A stretch of DNA of 64,000 nt, taken from contig CAZLXI010000007.1 in NCBI GenBank assembly GCA_964563435.1, forward strand, positions 62,001-126,000, read 5' to 3'. This DNA is from Leadbetterella sp964563435. Lineage in GTDB: Bacteria > Bacteroidota > Bacteroidia > Cytophagales > Spirosomataceae. Below the pieces are notes generated by a model. It made no database searches. It saw nothing but the letters and a program-made list of their open reading frames with translations, and was not told where the DNA came from. Below, one piece after another: positions 18,064 to 26,681 of the stretch (positions within the stretch are counted from its first letter, which is position 1; every line of letters begins with the position of its first letter). The position numbers were made by a program, and so were the translations under genes.

Positions 18064-18360
18064 TTACTTTTCGTCAGGGTGATCTATTTCTTTCCGTTTA
18101 ATCGCGTTAATGTTCATGATAGAGATATAGGATTTCTCTATGCTGTCAAATAGTTCGATACAGGTTTTGATATTTTGATCATCTGCATTTTTAAAATCTT
18201 CTATTCTGATCCTCATAACTTCTCCGATCTCGCATTGGTCATTAAAGTCTGAAAACTCTCCGTTCATCGCCAGGTGGATAATGGTTATTTCCAGTTCGTC
18301 TAAAATGTTTTCCAGGGAGCGTACCAGACTGATCAGATTTTCCCGGTAAGGATTTTCCAT
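18064..18360 (-). CDS. Small hypothetical protein
   Basis: This 98-aa protein is unrecognised. It is acidic and helical (MENPYRENLISLVRSLENIL; later FDSIEKSYISIMNINAIKRK), with no signal peptide or membrane span. It stands alone between the toxin gene (convergent) and the frameshifted ATPase. The frame is clean with a sensible ATG at 18360, but support is only from length and composition. Confidence 0.5.
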   Translation of the reverse strand: MENPYRENLISLVRSLENILDELEITIIHLAMNGEFSDFNDQCEIGEVMRIRIEDFKNADDQNIKTCIELFDSIEKSYISIMNINAIKRKEIDHPDEK

Positions 18361-18506
18361 AATATACTCCGTTTATTTTCTGCAAATGTGTAAGCAAGGT
18401 GCGCAGTGTATCTGCATGGGAAATCGTTTTTATTTGACAAGTCAGTAAGGGACAGATCTGAAGTTTCGTTTAAGGAAGAGTGTTTTAGAACGGGACACAG
18501 TTTAGG

Positions 18507-18931
18507 TTACACTCTCCTTTTTGCTAATACTCTCAGGTGTCTTAATACCAACTGATAATTCTTATCTTCGCTGAAAAGAGGATTTACATCTTCTTCTAAC
18601 CCACTTAAATCATCAATTACGAAATAATCAAATTTATCTCTTTGGCTAACAATTAATTCCATTAGTTCAATAAGAAAAGGTCTCTCTATGCAAATGGATT
18701 CATAGTTTTTTTAGGATAGGGATATTTGTTCATATTGTCTTCTTTGTAAGCTATTTCTTCGGAAGACTCGTGTAGAGAGATAAAACATGCTTTTTCTGAA
18801 CTATTCCTAAGTAAGCTCAATACAAACGACGTCTTCTCCCTCCTCCCGCGCCTGCCCAATACAACCAATTCCCCATTTTTCAGGCTCAGTATTTGTTTGA
18901 TATATGAAATGTTAAGGTTGGATTCGAACAT
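18507..18931 (-). pseudogene. P-loop ATPase remnant with a frameshift at an A7 run
   Basis: The first part starts at 18931 (MFESNLNISYIKQILSLKNG) and has a broken Walker A: GRRGRREKTSF in place of a G-x-x-G-x-G-K-T motif. It stops at 18686. In the next frame the protein continues as YESICIERPFLIELMELIV and reaches a clear Walker B, FDYFVIDDLSGLEEDV, ending RVLAKRRV at 18507. The two halves meet at seven As (coding strand CCTAAAAAAACTATG). One extra A, or a -1 slip on AAA-AAA, would join them into about 141 aa. It resembles the RecA/DnaB-type small ATPases of mobile elements. The damaged P-loop favours a pseudogene over programmed frameshifting. Confidence 0.65.
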
Positions 18932-19148
18932 TTTTGTAGTTTTTAGAATTGTCATTTGATATGAGACAAATGTGGGAGGATGGGGTGAAGTATATTTGCG
19001 TTGGGGATAGTTTTTTACAACACGACTCGGTGTGGGGAGTTTATTATACTTACGAAATATTGTTTTAAACAATATTTAATGTAGTTTGAAAACAATTCAT
19101 TTCGTTATTTACCAAGCAACTTTTCACATCCTATGCTTTCTTTTGTCA

Positions 19149-20897
19149 TTACACTACCATTTTCTTTAACTGTCCAATAAGTAAAGTTTTACGTTCAGTT
19201 AAAAATGCTTTAAAGTCCGCAATGTCTAAACTAACGTCAGGAATAAGTTGGTTTACTTTGTCAATGTTGTTGTTTGTTACCCAATCTTTCAAAGGTGTGT
19301 CAAGTTTGGATTGGTTTAAAGTCCCGTTCAGTAATTGAAGATTTAAAATACTGTTCCAATTTGTCGGGTCAGTATAAAATTTAAAATCTTCGTCTGTATG
19401 ATAATTTGTTCGTTTGCTGTTGTAAAAATAACTTGCAGGGTGCAAATGGTCTTTGTGATAATCTTGGTTGCCAAAGTTCAAATGCGAATAAATCAATGAT
19501 AAAATAGGGAAACAGTCCGAAGCATCTTTTTGAGTTTTCAATAGTACATCAATAAAGTCATCTTCAAAAGAAAGGTTTTTGGCTGGATTTGCTTTAAACT
19601 CATCTTTAATTCTGTCAAGCGGAAACAATGGCTGTTTACTTGTGTCTGCAAGTTCTGCTTTAATTGTTTTTTTAATGCTCGCTAAAACAGTGTCGGACTG
19701 ACTACCAAAAACACCTTTTAAAAGTGAAAGGCAAAGCCATTTTCTAATTAATAATTTGTCGTCTTTGTATTTTATCGGGCTGTTTATATCGTTTTCAATC
19801 CCACGATGATAGATGTAATAAATGATTGGTATTGCTGCGTTTTTGGCTCTTAAACTGTAGTTGTTAAACCCAATATTAGAGAGCAATGTAAACGCTTCAA
19901 TAATGCTTTTCTTTATTCTATCCCAATTTTGTTCAAAAATGATTACGTTGTTTTGGTCAAAGTTTTTGACTTGAAATTTAATGTTGTCATTGAAGAGAAC
20001 AAGACAAGTTTTAAGAACAAAATCCTTATTAATTAAAAACCCTGGGTTACCAATTTCAAACACTTTGTTTACAACATCAGGGATTTCTTTTCTTGCATCA
20101 GATTTCCAATGAGCAGTTGTGATTGACATTAACAAGTCAGAAAAACTTAGTGGTTCGCCACCGCTATTTGTGCGAATAAAAATATCTAAAACGGTATCAA
20201 TTTCTTGTGTGGTTTCAAGATAGTAGTTGATTAACTTTTCTTCAAAAATGACTTTTCGAAGTGTCCTAATAGTGTTTTTTGTAAAAGTTTTTGATAACCA
20301 ACCACTTTCTTCTATAAAGTTGTCAAGATCGTTATTTTTCTCAAATTTTAAAATGTCATTTACTCTAAACCAGTTATCAAATGCCGATTTTCTTTCAAAT
20401 TCTTGTTTTGTTAAGAATTGAAAGTCATAAACCATTTGTCTTTCGTTCTCGTCAGGTAAAGGGTTTGAAAGGTTTAAGTATAGATGTCTTGTTGGGATAT
20501 TTTCTTCGTTATCAACCCACCATTTTCTTGGTAGTTTGTAAGCGTAAGAACCTTTTAAACCAATATAAATACTTGTCAGCCGCTGTTGTCCGTCAATAAC
20601 TGCTTTAAAGTCAGGATTGCTTTTAGTGTCTATGTCGGGATTATCTTCTTTAAAAAATTGCCGATATTCAGTTAAGAATTGATAGAATTTAAAATCGTTT
20701 TTTATTTTACTTTCTTTTACCTCCCAAAACATAAAAGAGTTGATTGGGTAGCCTCGCATTATGCTGTCAAATAGTACTTCAATTTGGTCGCTACTCCAAA
20801 CAAATTTTCGTTGGATTGCAGGAAGTAAATAATTTCTACTAACGATGTTATCTATCGCATCTTTTATTGTTATTGGTGTTACAAATCCGCTTGACAT
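19149..20897 (-). CDS. DUF262 and HNH (DUF1524-like) protein, GmrSD-type restriction candidate
   Basis: This 582-aa protein joins an N-terminal DUF262 domain to a C-terminal HNH-like region, as in GmrSD/type IV restriction enzymes that attack modified phage DNA. DUF262 marks are LPAIQRKFVWSSDQIEVLFD (about 24-43), RGYPINSFMFWEV, and the nucleotide-binding AVIDGQQRLTSIYIG (about 100-114). The C-terminal nuclease motif is HKDHLHPASYF (from about 481), followed by NLQLLNGTLNQSKLDTPLKDW, the DUF1524 pattern. The gene is strongly AT-rich compared with its surroundings and single-gene in layout, as expected for a horizontally acquired defence gene. Alternative: other DUF262 families (for example BREX or Dnd accessory) also carry these motifs. 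Confidence 0.88.
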   Translation of the reverse strand: MSSGFVTPITIKDAIDNIVSRNYLLPAIQRKFVWSSDQIEVLFDSIMRGYPINSFMFWEVKESKIKNDFKFYQFLTEYRQFFKEDNPDIDTKSNPDFKAVIDGQQRLTSIYIGLKGSYAYKLPRKWWVDNEENIPTRHLYLNLSNPLPDENERQMVYDFQFLTKQEFERKSAFDNWFRVNDILKFEKNNDLDNFIEESGWLSKTFTKNTIRTLRKVIFEEKLINYYLETTQEIDTVLDIFIRTNSGGEPLSFSDLLMSITTAHWKSDARKEIPDVVNKVFEIGNPGFLINKDFVLKTCLVLFNDNIKFQVKNFDQNNVIIFEQNWDRIKKSIIEAFTLLSNIGFNNYSLRAKNAAIPIIYYIYHRGIENDINSPIKYKDDKLLIRKWLCLSLLKGVFGSQSDTVLASIKKTIKAELADTSKQPLFPLDRIKDEFKANPAKNLSFEDDFIDVLLKTQKDASDCFPILSLIYSHLNFGNQDYHKDHLHPASYFYNSKRTNYHTDEDFKFYTDPTNWNSILNLQLLNGTLNQSKLDTPLKDWVTNNNIDKVNQLIPDVSLDIADFKAFLTERKTLLIGQLKKMVV

Positions 20898-21042
20898 AAT
20901 TTATTTCTTTGTTGTTTTCGATTACAATTGTACCAATATCTAAATCTTTACAAATTGATTACCCCCTTTATAGTTGAAGGCGGGTAAAATTATAAGGTAG
21001 AAATTAATTGGGCTAATTTTTCTTTTGTTTTTTTTAATTAAT

Positions 21043-22512
21043 CTAATTTTCAGTTAGCTCCCTCAATCTCCTCAAAATCAAAACCATCGCCCAGGTGTCC
21101 AGCTTACAATAAGCCAGCATATCTTTAATCAGCTGCTCCTTATCATTGTGCGGTTGATTATTTACAAAATACTTCATATACGCACTAAGTGCCTCGCCGC
21201 CATGGGAGATAGCCATTCCTTCGTATGTTAAATCTGTCATCACCGGTAGTACTTTTTTGATGGAGCAGGAGCCTTGCTGGTCGGGGTGATAGTAATAAAA
21301 CTGCTTGAAGGGGGTGAGCAAATCCTGCATTCTGGCAGCTAAATCTTCGGCCCAGGTTTGGAATTCGGGGGCTGCTTTTGCCCATTCGGTGATCCTGCTC
21401 TTTTCAAACGTTTCGTAAAAAGATAGTATGGTTCCTTGTTGGCCTATATCCTCATGTAATAGACTAAATAAGGCCTTTCGGGGATCAGTGGGAGCCGTAT
21501 GTAGGTATTCCCGATGCTCAACGGTGCCGTCTGCGTGTTCGATATGCAGGGAATACTGGAATGGTATTTGCATGTAAGGCCGGGTGCCGTCAAATGGTGG
21601 AATGGCTGGATTGAAAGTCTCAAAATCTAAATGATAGATGGGGTATTCCAGCCCCTCAAAGAACGCCCGTATTTGCTCGGGGTTAGCATAGTGCTCTCCT
21701 GATAGGGCAGCTTCCCTTTGTATTAAGTGCTTGTCCGGGGTTTGTTCATCTATCGGCATATCCTTTATCAGACGTATGCCGGAAGCCCACAGTTCTATAA
21801 GCCTTTTCTTATTCCCGCGGTACAATTCAAAAACAGAGCCTTTGGGTAGGGCGGCGTTAAATTCATCTTTAAAGACATTGCTATATTCACCCTTAGTCAG
21901 GTCTTCGAGACGGAATTCGGGGCACACGGGCTGATCCATAACGGCCAGCATCCTTTGTGCCAATGAGGGAACCTGAAGGAGAAATTCGCTTACCTGTTCG
22001 TTGACCTCTTCAAAGTAAAATAAATCCGGGAGGGAGAGTTCTCCATGACGTACATACTGGTTATTGACCAGCATCACCCGGGTGTTATTGATTTTTAAAC
22101 CGCATTGTTCCAGTACAAATCGTTGAAATGCCAGATCGTGAATGTGGGTTTCCTTCAGTTTGGTGGAGGATTTTACCTCGATGATATCCCATTCGTCTTT
22201 ACCGGAAGGAACCAGAATGTCTACTCTTACATAAAATCGACCGGTGAGAAAACCGCCCTCAAAAATAGGTTGCCGGTTTCTCAGGGCTAACCGTGTTTGC
22301 CGGATATTGGACAGAAAATCAAAGGCAGTTAAGTCAACACCTTCCTCAAAATACTGTTGGGCTAAGAGGCCTACTTCTGTACCACTTTCAAATATCTGTT
22401 GCGAGAAAGCATCCGGTAGCGGGATGGTTTCGGGCTGATTAACCACACGCCACAAAAGGGCCTCGGAGTCTAAGCCGTTGAGAAATTTTGATTTGGTTAG
22501 CAGTTTGGGCAT
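21043..22512 (-). CDS. DUF2779 protein with N-terminal PD-(D/E)XK nuclease-like region
   Basis: This 489-aa protein appears to hold two nuclease-like modules. The N-terminal part has a PD-(D/E)XK arrangement: E85 (PIFEGGF), D98 (VRVDILVP) and E112-V-K114 (WDIIEVKSSTKLKE), like Cas4/RecB nucleases. The C-terminal DUF2779 domain begins YHLDFETFNPAIPPFDGTRP (D296, E298) and continues with PFQYSLH, GSCSIKKVLPV and AYCKLDTWAMV (D472), suggestive of a DEDD exonuclease fold (inference). The frame extends upstream to 22620, but MPKLLTKSKFL at 22512 is the family-like start, 4 bp after the SLOG gene stop. Role unknown; context suggests DNA or RNA degradation in defence. Confidence 0.85.
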   Translation of the reverse strand: MPKLLTKSKFLNGLDSEALLWRVVNQPETIPLPDAFSQQIFESGTEVGLLAQQYFEEGVDLTAFDFLSNIRQTRLALRNRQPIFEGGFLTGRFYVRVDILVPSGKDEWDIIEVKSSTKLKETHIHDLAFQRFVLEQCGLKINNTRVMLVNNQYVRHGELSLPDLFYFEEVNEQVSEFLLQVPSLAQRMLAVMDQPVCPEFRLEDLTKGEYSNVFKDEFNAALPKGSVFELYRGNKKRLIELWASGIRLIKDMPIDEQTPDKHLIQREAALSGEHYANPEQIRAFFEGLEYPIYHLDFETFNPAIPPFDGTRPYMQIPFQYSLHIEHADGTVEHREYLHTAPTDPRKALFSLLHEDIGQQGTILSFYETFEKSRITEWAKAAPEFQTWAEDLAARMQDLLTPFKQFYYYHPDQQGSCSIKKVLPVMTDLTYEGMAISHGGEALSAYMKYFVNNQPHNDKEQLIKDMLAYCKLDTWAMVLILRRLRELTEN

Positions 22513-22516
22513 GTTT

Positions 22517-22864
22517 TCAGGTAAATGTGTAAATAAAGGTACGAAATTCTTTTTGCGTTTTTTGGGCGTAAAGAATGCTACTTCGCGTACCAGCAGACTT
22601 CCCATTCCAAAATGCCACAATCAAATCAGCTTTGTCAACGATCAATCTGTTCCGAAAAATACCGGCCGATTTTCCATAATTTTTCCAATCGGGTAAAACT
22701 ATTTCAATGGGTATATCGAATTCTTTCGCATACTTTTCGGCTAGTTTATCAGCACCTTTCGCACCACCCGAAATGATTTTTGTAATACCCGGAAACAATT
22801 CCATTTTTTCTTTGAAATACGCATAATCGTTAAAACTACGACTTCCAATTAGGGCTATTATCAT
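22517..22864 (-). CDS. SLOG-domain protein (DUF2493/YspA-like)
   Basis: This 115-aa single-domain Rossmann-like SLOG protein belongs to a family thought to bind nucleotide-derived ligands. Visible motifs are IIALIGSRSFNDY (first strand-loop), IISGGAKGADKLAEKYA (glycine loop), IFRNRLIVDKADLIVAFW and NGKSAGTRSSI. The frame starts at 22885, but MIIALIGSRSF at 22864 is the usual N-terminus. It is sandwiched between a WYL regulator gene (51 bp upstream) and a DUF2779 nuclease gene (4 bp downstream). In known defence systems SLOG proteins act as ligand sensors or processors; that role here is inferred. Confidence 0.88.
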   Translation of the reverse strand: MIIALIGSRSFNDYAYFKEKMELFPGITKIISGGAKGADKLAEKYAKEFDIPIEIVLPDWKNYGKSAGIFRNRLIVDKADLIVAFWNGKSAGTRSSILYAQKTQKEFRTFIYTFT

Positions 22865-22915
22865 GATCTTTGAATTAAAATCCAAAGGAAACAGCCTGAG
22901 CGCAGCCTATTTGCA

Positions 22916-23926
22916 CTACAAAAAGTTATGGTAAGCCTGCTTTATTTTTTCTAAAATTGATTGTTTTAATTCTACGGGTTCAAGTACTTTTAAATGGTTG
23001 CAATGCCCTAAAATCCAGTTTTCCAGTTCCTGGTTGATGACTAACCGGAAGCTGAATGTATAAACATTTACATCGTTACGTAATAATTGTTGGCTTTTGT
23101 GCAAAGGCTTGGTCAACAGGAAAGGGGCAAAATCGGCATCCACCTCTATAGTAATGCTTTGAGCCGGTTGCCCTGTATAGGTGATACCCAGGGTATCGAC
23201 GAAGTATTCATCTGCATTGAAACTCTTTTCCCGGTAGGTATATCCCACGGCTTCCGAAACATCTTCCATGCGGTCTAAAGCCAGGGTGATAATATATTGC
23301 CTCTGATCGTGCCAACCCAAAAGATACCAGCGCCCGTCAAATTCTTTTAGTAAATAGGGGTGGATGATGTGGTGTTTTACGGTGCTGTCTGTAAACTTCT
23401 TATAGCCGATGTGGAGCACAGTTTTAGTTTCAATATGATTCAGTAACGATTGCAGGTAATGGATGCCCCTGGCCTCTTCATCCTTTTCAAAAGAAATGGC
23501 TTGTTGATTTTCTTCCTGTAACTTTATATACAGTTTACTCTCAAATTTCCTGTAGATAGGATTAAGGTCGTTAAAGAAATCGAAGCCTCTGTACTGTCCG
23601 AGAACTTTGGCCGCTGTACAAATAGCCCTGAAATCATTTTTATTTAGCGTAGCATTTTTGATGGAATAATCAGGGTCGTCATAAAAATATTTGCCGTTTT
23701 CGGTTTTAATAGGGGCATAATAGCCTAAATCTCCGGAGCGCATTATCTTAATATCGTTTTGGATGGTACGTTTGGAGGGTATATTTCTGCTATCCCGATA
23801 GGCCACTTCATCCGCATAATCAGCACAGGCATTGGCCAGTTCTTCCCATGTCCATTTTCTCCCACGTCTTTGTAAACAATTATTAATGGTGTGGTAGCGC
23901 AAAAGAGCATCTAAATTTACAGGCAT
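22916..23926 (-). CDS. WYL-domain transcriptional regulator
   Basis: This 336-aa regulator has an N-terminal winged helix-turn-helix (about 1-75, including WTWEELANACADY and SKRTIQNDIKIM), a linker, a WYL domain (about 165-235: FDGRWYLLGWHDQRQYI) and a C-terminal WCX-like extension ending in a helix. WYL proteins bind ligands or single-stranded nucleic acid and often repress phage-defence genes. It opens the three-gene minus-strand run WYL-SLOG-DUF2779 and is divergent from the TPR kinase gene, whose promoter overlaps its start (23926-23955). Binding there could affect both directions (inference). Confidence 0.9.
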   Translation of the reverse strand: MPVNLDALLRYHTINNCLQRRGRKWTWEELANACADYADEVAYRDSRNIPSKRTIQNDIKIMRSGDLGYYAPIKTENGKYFYDDPDYSIKNATLNKNDFRAICTAAKVLGQYRGFDFFNDLNPIYRKFESKLYIKLQEENQQAISFEKDEEARGIHYLQSLLNHIETKTVLHIGYKKFTDSTVKHHIIHPYLLKEFDGRWYLLGWHDQRQYIITLALDRMEDVSEAVGYTYREKSFNADEYFVDTLGITYTGQPAQSITIEVDADFAPFLLTKPLHKSQQLLRNDVNVYTFSFRLVINQELENWILGHCNHLKVLEPVELKQSILEKIKQAYHNFL

Positions 23927-23955
23927 TGATTTAAGGTTTAGGTTTTGTAAATTTG
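23926..23955 (+). promoter_or_regulatory. Promoter (TTG-N19-TAAATTTG) of the TPR histidine kinase
   Basis: TTG at 23926-23928 and TAAATTTG at 23948-23955 are 19 bases apart. Transcription would begin near 23962, giving a 45-base leader. The -33 element overlaps the first codon of the divergent WYL gene. Confidence 0.7.
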
Positions 23956-24006
23956 TTTTTCATAAATTCACACACATTGCGAATGTAATTAACTTTTGAT
24001 TAGCTA

Positions 24007-25890
24007 ATGAAGACCCGTTGCCTATTTTTATGGTTTTTTTGTGTTTTTTCGGGTCTCTCTGCCCAGATCCCGAAAACGGCAGATTCACTGGAAGTTTACC
24101 TGAAGACCCAGCCCCGCGACACCAATTATGTCAAAGCACTGGCAGATTACAGCTTTATAATGGCCAAAAAGGGAGATTTTAAAGCGGCTGACTCGCTGGC
24201 AGGCCTTATGGGAGAGTTGTCTGAAAAACTGGACTTTAAAAGAGGGTTGTATTTCCATTCGAATATGCTGGGGGTGATGGAGTATCTGCGCCAAAACCAT
24301 GCGGCGGCCGCGCAGCATTTTCTGAAGACCAAGGAAATTGCAGAGAAATATGATCTTTCGAAAAGGATGTACCAGCGGATCTTAGGAAACCTGGTGATGG
24401 TTTACGGACACATGACCGACCGGGAGAAGGCTTCGGAGTATGCGCTGCAGCTGATCCGGTTCCAGGAAGAACACGACCTGCACCCCTTTCAAACCGCTCC
24501 CTATACCTGCTTCGGAGATAATCTGAAATTCTCGGGTAATTTTGAGCAGGCGCTGGTGTATTATCAGCGGGCGCTTGCCATTGAGACCGAATATAAAAAC
24601 CCGGCCGGGATGGCTGTGGTAGAAAATAAGATCGGGAATACCTGGGAAACCCTCGGAAAAACGGAGGAGGCCCTGAAGCACTTTTATAAAGGACTGGAAT
24701 ATGCCCGGGAGGCCGATTTTACCCTTCTTCAGACCGACATGCTGTCTAACCTGGGAAGGATATATACTACACGGAAAGATTTTAAAAAGGCGGAAGCTTA
24801 TCTGAAAGAAAGTGAGCGCATCTGCCGGGAGCTGGGGTCACCAAACTCTCTGCAGCTGGTACTCAGTACGCTGGGAGACTTCTATCAAAAGCAGCACCGT
24901 TACCCTGTTGCAGAAAAGTATTATACGGAGGCCCGGGAAATAGCGATACAACAAAAAGACCCGGAGGAGATCTATAACACTACCCATGCTCTGGCGGAAT
25001 TTTATGCGGAAACAGGCGATTTTCCACGGGCCTATCAGTTAAAGACTGCCGCTGAAGCGGCTCGTGACTCCGCCTGGAAACTGGAAAGTGAAGAGATCAC
25101 CCGCAAGCTCATGATCGAGTATGAAACCGCACAGAAAGAGCAGGAGATCGCCCTGCTCAATGAGAAGAACCGGCGGACAGATCTTCAGAACCGGAGTGTG
25201 TTGGCGGGGAGTGTCTTACTGGTGCTGTTGACCGGAGTGACAATCTTTTTTCTCGTTAACCGGAATAAGCTCAAAAGGCTGGAGGAGTCGCAAAGGCTCA
25301 GGAATAAAATAGCCTCCGACCTGCATGATGAAGTAGGCAGTACGCTGTCGAGTATCCTGCTGATCAGTGAGATGGCTAAAAATAAAGAAAATTCCGAGAC
25401 AGGGAAGAAAATGTTTGCCAAGATCAACGCCGACTCCCGGCACATGGCCGAGTCGATGGATGAGATCATCTGGTCGGTAAGCCCGGTCAATGACTCTTTA
25501 CAGGGGATCATGGTGCGCCTCAGGGAATATATTCATTCCTTAGGGGAGGCCCGGAACATCGCCATTGACTTCCGGGCTGACGAAGGGGTAGAGGAGATGG
25601 TGCTGCCCATGGAAGTGTGCAGAAATCTGTACCTGATCGTAAAGGAGGCGCTGAATAACCTGGTGAAGCATTCCGGGGCCTGCGAGGCGGCAGTGCTGCT
25701 GACCCGGGCAAAAAATACGGTAACGGTGAGCATCAGCGATAACGGCCGTGGCTTTGATCCCGGGCAGGCTACGGCCAGAAACGGTCTCCGGAACATGCAG
25801 ATCAGAGCTGCAGAGGCGGGCGGATACCTGGATGTCGTATCGGAACCGGGCAAGGGAAGCCGGATAAAATTCAGCTTTCCCGTCACATAA
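24007..25890 (+). CDS. TPR-containing sensor histidine kinase (HisKA_3 / NarL type)
   Basis: This 627-aa kinase starts with a signal peptide (residues 1-19, ending SGLSAQ), then a periplasmic array of tetratricopeptide repeats (about 40-350; for example FEQALVYYQRALAIE and EALKHFYKGLEYAREADF). A single membrane helix lies at about 396-418. The cytoplasmic part has the HisKA_3 box SDLHDEVGSTLSSILL (His about 439) and a HATPase domain with EALNNLVKHSG and ISDNGRGFD. This TPR-TM-HisKA_3 design is frequent in Bacteroidota. It is followed by a LuxR-type regulator with its own promoter, then a surface-protein operon that is the likely target. Confidence 0.95.
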   Translation: MKTRCLFLWFFCVFSGLSAQIPKTADSLEVYLKTQPRDTNYVKALADYSFIMAKKGDFKAADSLAGLMGELSEKLDFKRGLYFHSNMLGVMEYLRQNHAAAAQHFLKTKEIAEKYDLSKRMYQRILGNLVMVYGHMTDREKASEYALQLIRFQEEHDLHPFQTAPYTCFGDNLKFSGNFEQALVYYQRALAIETEYKNPAGMAVVENKIGNTWETLGKTEEALKHFYKGLEYAREADFTLLQTDMLSNLGRIYTTRKDFKKAEAYLKESERICRELGSPNSLQLVLSTLGDFYQKQHRYPVAEKYYTEAREIAIQQKDPEEIYNTTHALAEFYAETGDFPRAYQLKTAAEAARDSAWKLESEEITRKLMIEYETAQKEQEIALLNEKNRRTDLQNRSVLAGSVLLVLLTGVTIFFLVNRNKLKRLEESQRLRNKIASDLHDEVGSTLSSILLISEMAKNKENSETGKKMFAKINADSRHMAESMDEIIWSVSPVNDSLQGIMVRLREYIHSLGEARNIAIDFRADEGVEEMVLPMEVCRNLYLIVKEALNNLVKHSGACEAAVLLTRAKNTVTVSISDNGRGFDPGQATARNGLRNMQIRAAEAGGYLDVVSEPGKGSRIKFSFPVT

Positions 25891-25898
25891 ATCCGTCA

Positions 25899-25929
25899 TT
25901 GAAGTGAATACCGAACCTCCTTATATTTG
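25899..25929 (+). promoter_or_regulatory. Promoter (TTG-N20-TATATTTG) of the LuxR-type response regulator
   Basis: TTG at 25899-25901 and TATATTTG at 25922-25929 are separated by 20 bases. Transcription should start near 25936, downstream of an upstream in-frame TTG at 25927. This decides in favour of ATG 25951 as the start of the regulator. Confidence 0.8.
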
Positions 25930-25950
25930 TGCGTTCAAAAATCTATCCTT

Positions 25951-26583
25951 ATGGCCAGAATCCGGGTATCGGTTTATGAAGACAACGTCCAGCTGAGCGA
26001 AACGCTGGGCTGGATCATCGGGTCCAGTGATGCGCTGGTGTTGACAGGCGCCCACCTGAATCCGCTCTGCGTGGCTGAAGAGGTGGAGAAAGAGCTGCCG
26101 GATGTGATCCTGATGGACATCGAGATGCCGCAGATGTCGGGGATAGAAGCCTTAAGGCAGATTGCGGAGAAAGCACCCTATATGCCCAGGGTTTTGATGT
26201 TTACCGTGTTTGAAGACACGGAAAGGATCTTCGAAGCCATCAAAGCCGGAGCCGTGGGCTATCTCTTAAAGAACACGTCGGGGGAGAAGATTATCGAGAG
26301 TATTCTTGAAGTGGCAAAAGGCGGCGGGGCCATGAGTCCCTCTATAGCCCTGAAAGTACTCAGCTCATTTCATGAACCCCGGCAGAATCCTTACGGACTC
26401 ACCGACCGCGAGGTAGAGGTCTTACGCCGGCTGGTGGAGGGAGACAGCTACAAGCTCATTGCCGCCCATTTCGACCTCAGCATCAATACGGTGGAAAAAC
26501 ATATTCTTCATATTTACCAGAAGCTCCGGGTGAACTCCAAAGGCGAGGCCATTACGCGGGCGTATCGCGATAAGCTTTTGTAA
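25951..26583 (+). CDS. Response regulator, NarL/LuxR family
   Basis: This 210-aa regulator is the likely partner of the TPR kinase. The receiver domain carries E10-D11, phospho-acceptor D56 (VILMDIEMPQMSG) and the conserved Lys in GYLLKNTSGE. A C-terminal LuxR helix-turn-helix (about 146-205) reads LTDREVEVLRRLVEGDSYKL and then NTVEKHILHIYQKL. The frame extends to 25927, but the promoter at 25899-25929 places the transcript start after that codon, so ATG 25951 (MARIRVSVYEDN) is chosen. It probably acts on the promoter at 26631-26661. Confidence 0.95.
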   Translation: MARIRVSVYEDNVQLSETLGWIIGSSDALVLTGAHLNPLCVAEEVEKELPDVILMDIEMPQMSGIEALRQIAEKAPYMPRVLMFTVFEDTERIFEAIKAGAVGYLLKNTSGEKIIESILEVAKGGGAMSPSIALKVLSSFHEPRQNPYGLTDREVEVLRRLVEGDSYKLIAAHFDLSINTVEKHILHIYQKLRVNSKGEAITRAYRDKLL

Positions 26584-26630
26584 AAAGGCCTTCCAAAAAG
26601 TGTTAGCTGCTTCATTACGGATTTCCGTAA

Positions 26631-26661
26631 TTGACCGGCATCCGGCGGAAATCTAGCTTTG
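26631..26661 (+). promoter_or_regulatory. Promoter (TTG-N20-TAGCTTTG) of the surface-protein operon
   Basis: TTG at 26631-26633 and TAGCTTTG at 26654-26661 are 20 bases apart. It lies between the LuxR-type regulator and the first operon gene. Just upstream, ttacggatttccgtaa (26625-26640 region) is a short palindrome overlapping the -33 TTG, a possible regulator site (inference). Confidence 0.75.
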
Positions 26662-26681
26662 TGGAAGTAATTCCAAAGGCT

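Noticed and set aside
18991..18998. TATATTTG promoter-like box on the plus strand
   Set aside because: No plus-strand gene follows; AT-rich DNA yields such boxes by chance.
16842..23926. Search for an integrase, transposase or att repeats bounding the accessory island
   Set aside because: None was seen on either strand; the island boundary is set only by composition and gene content.
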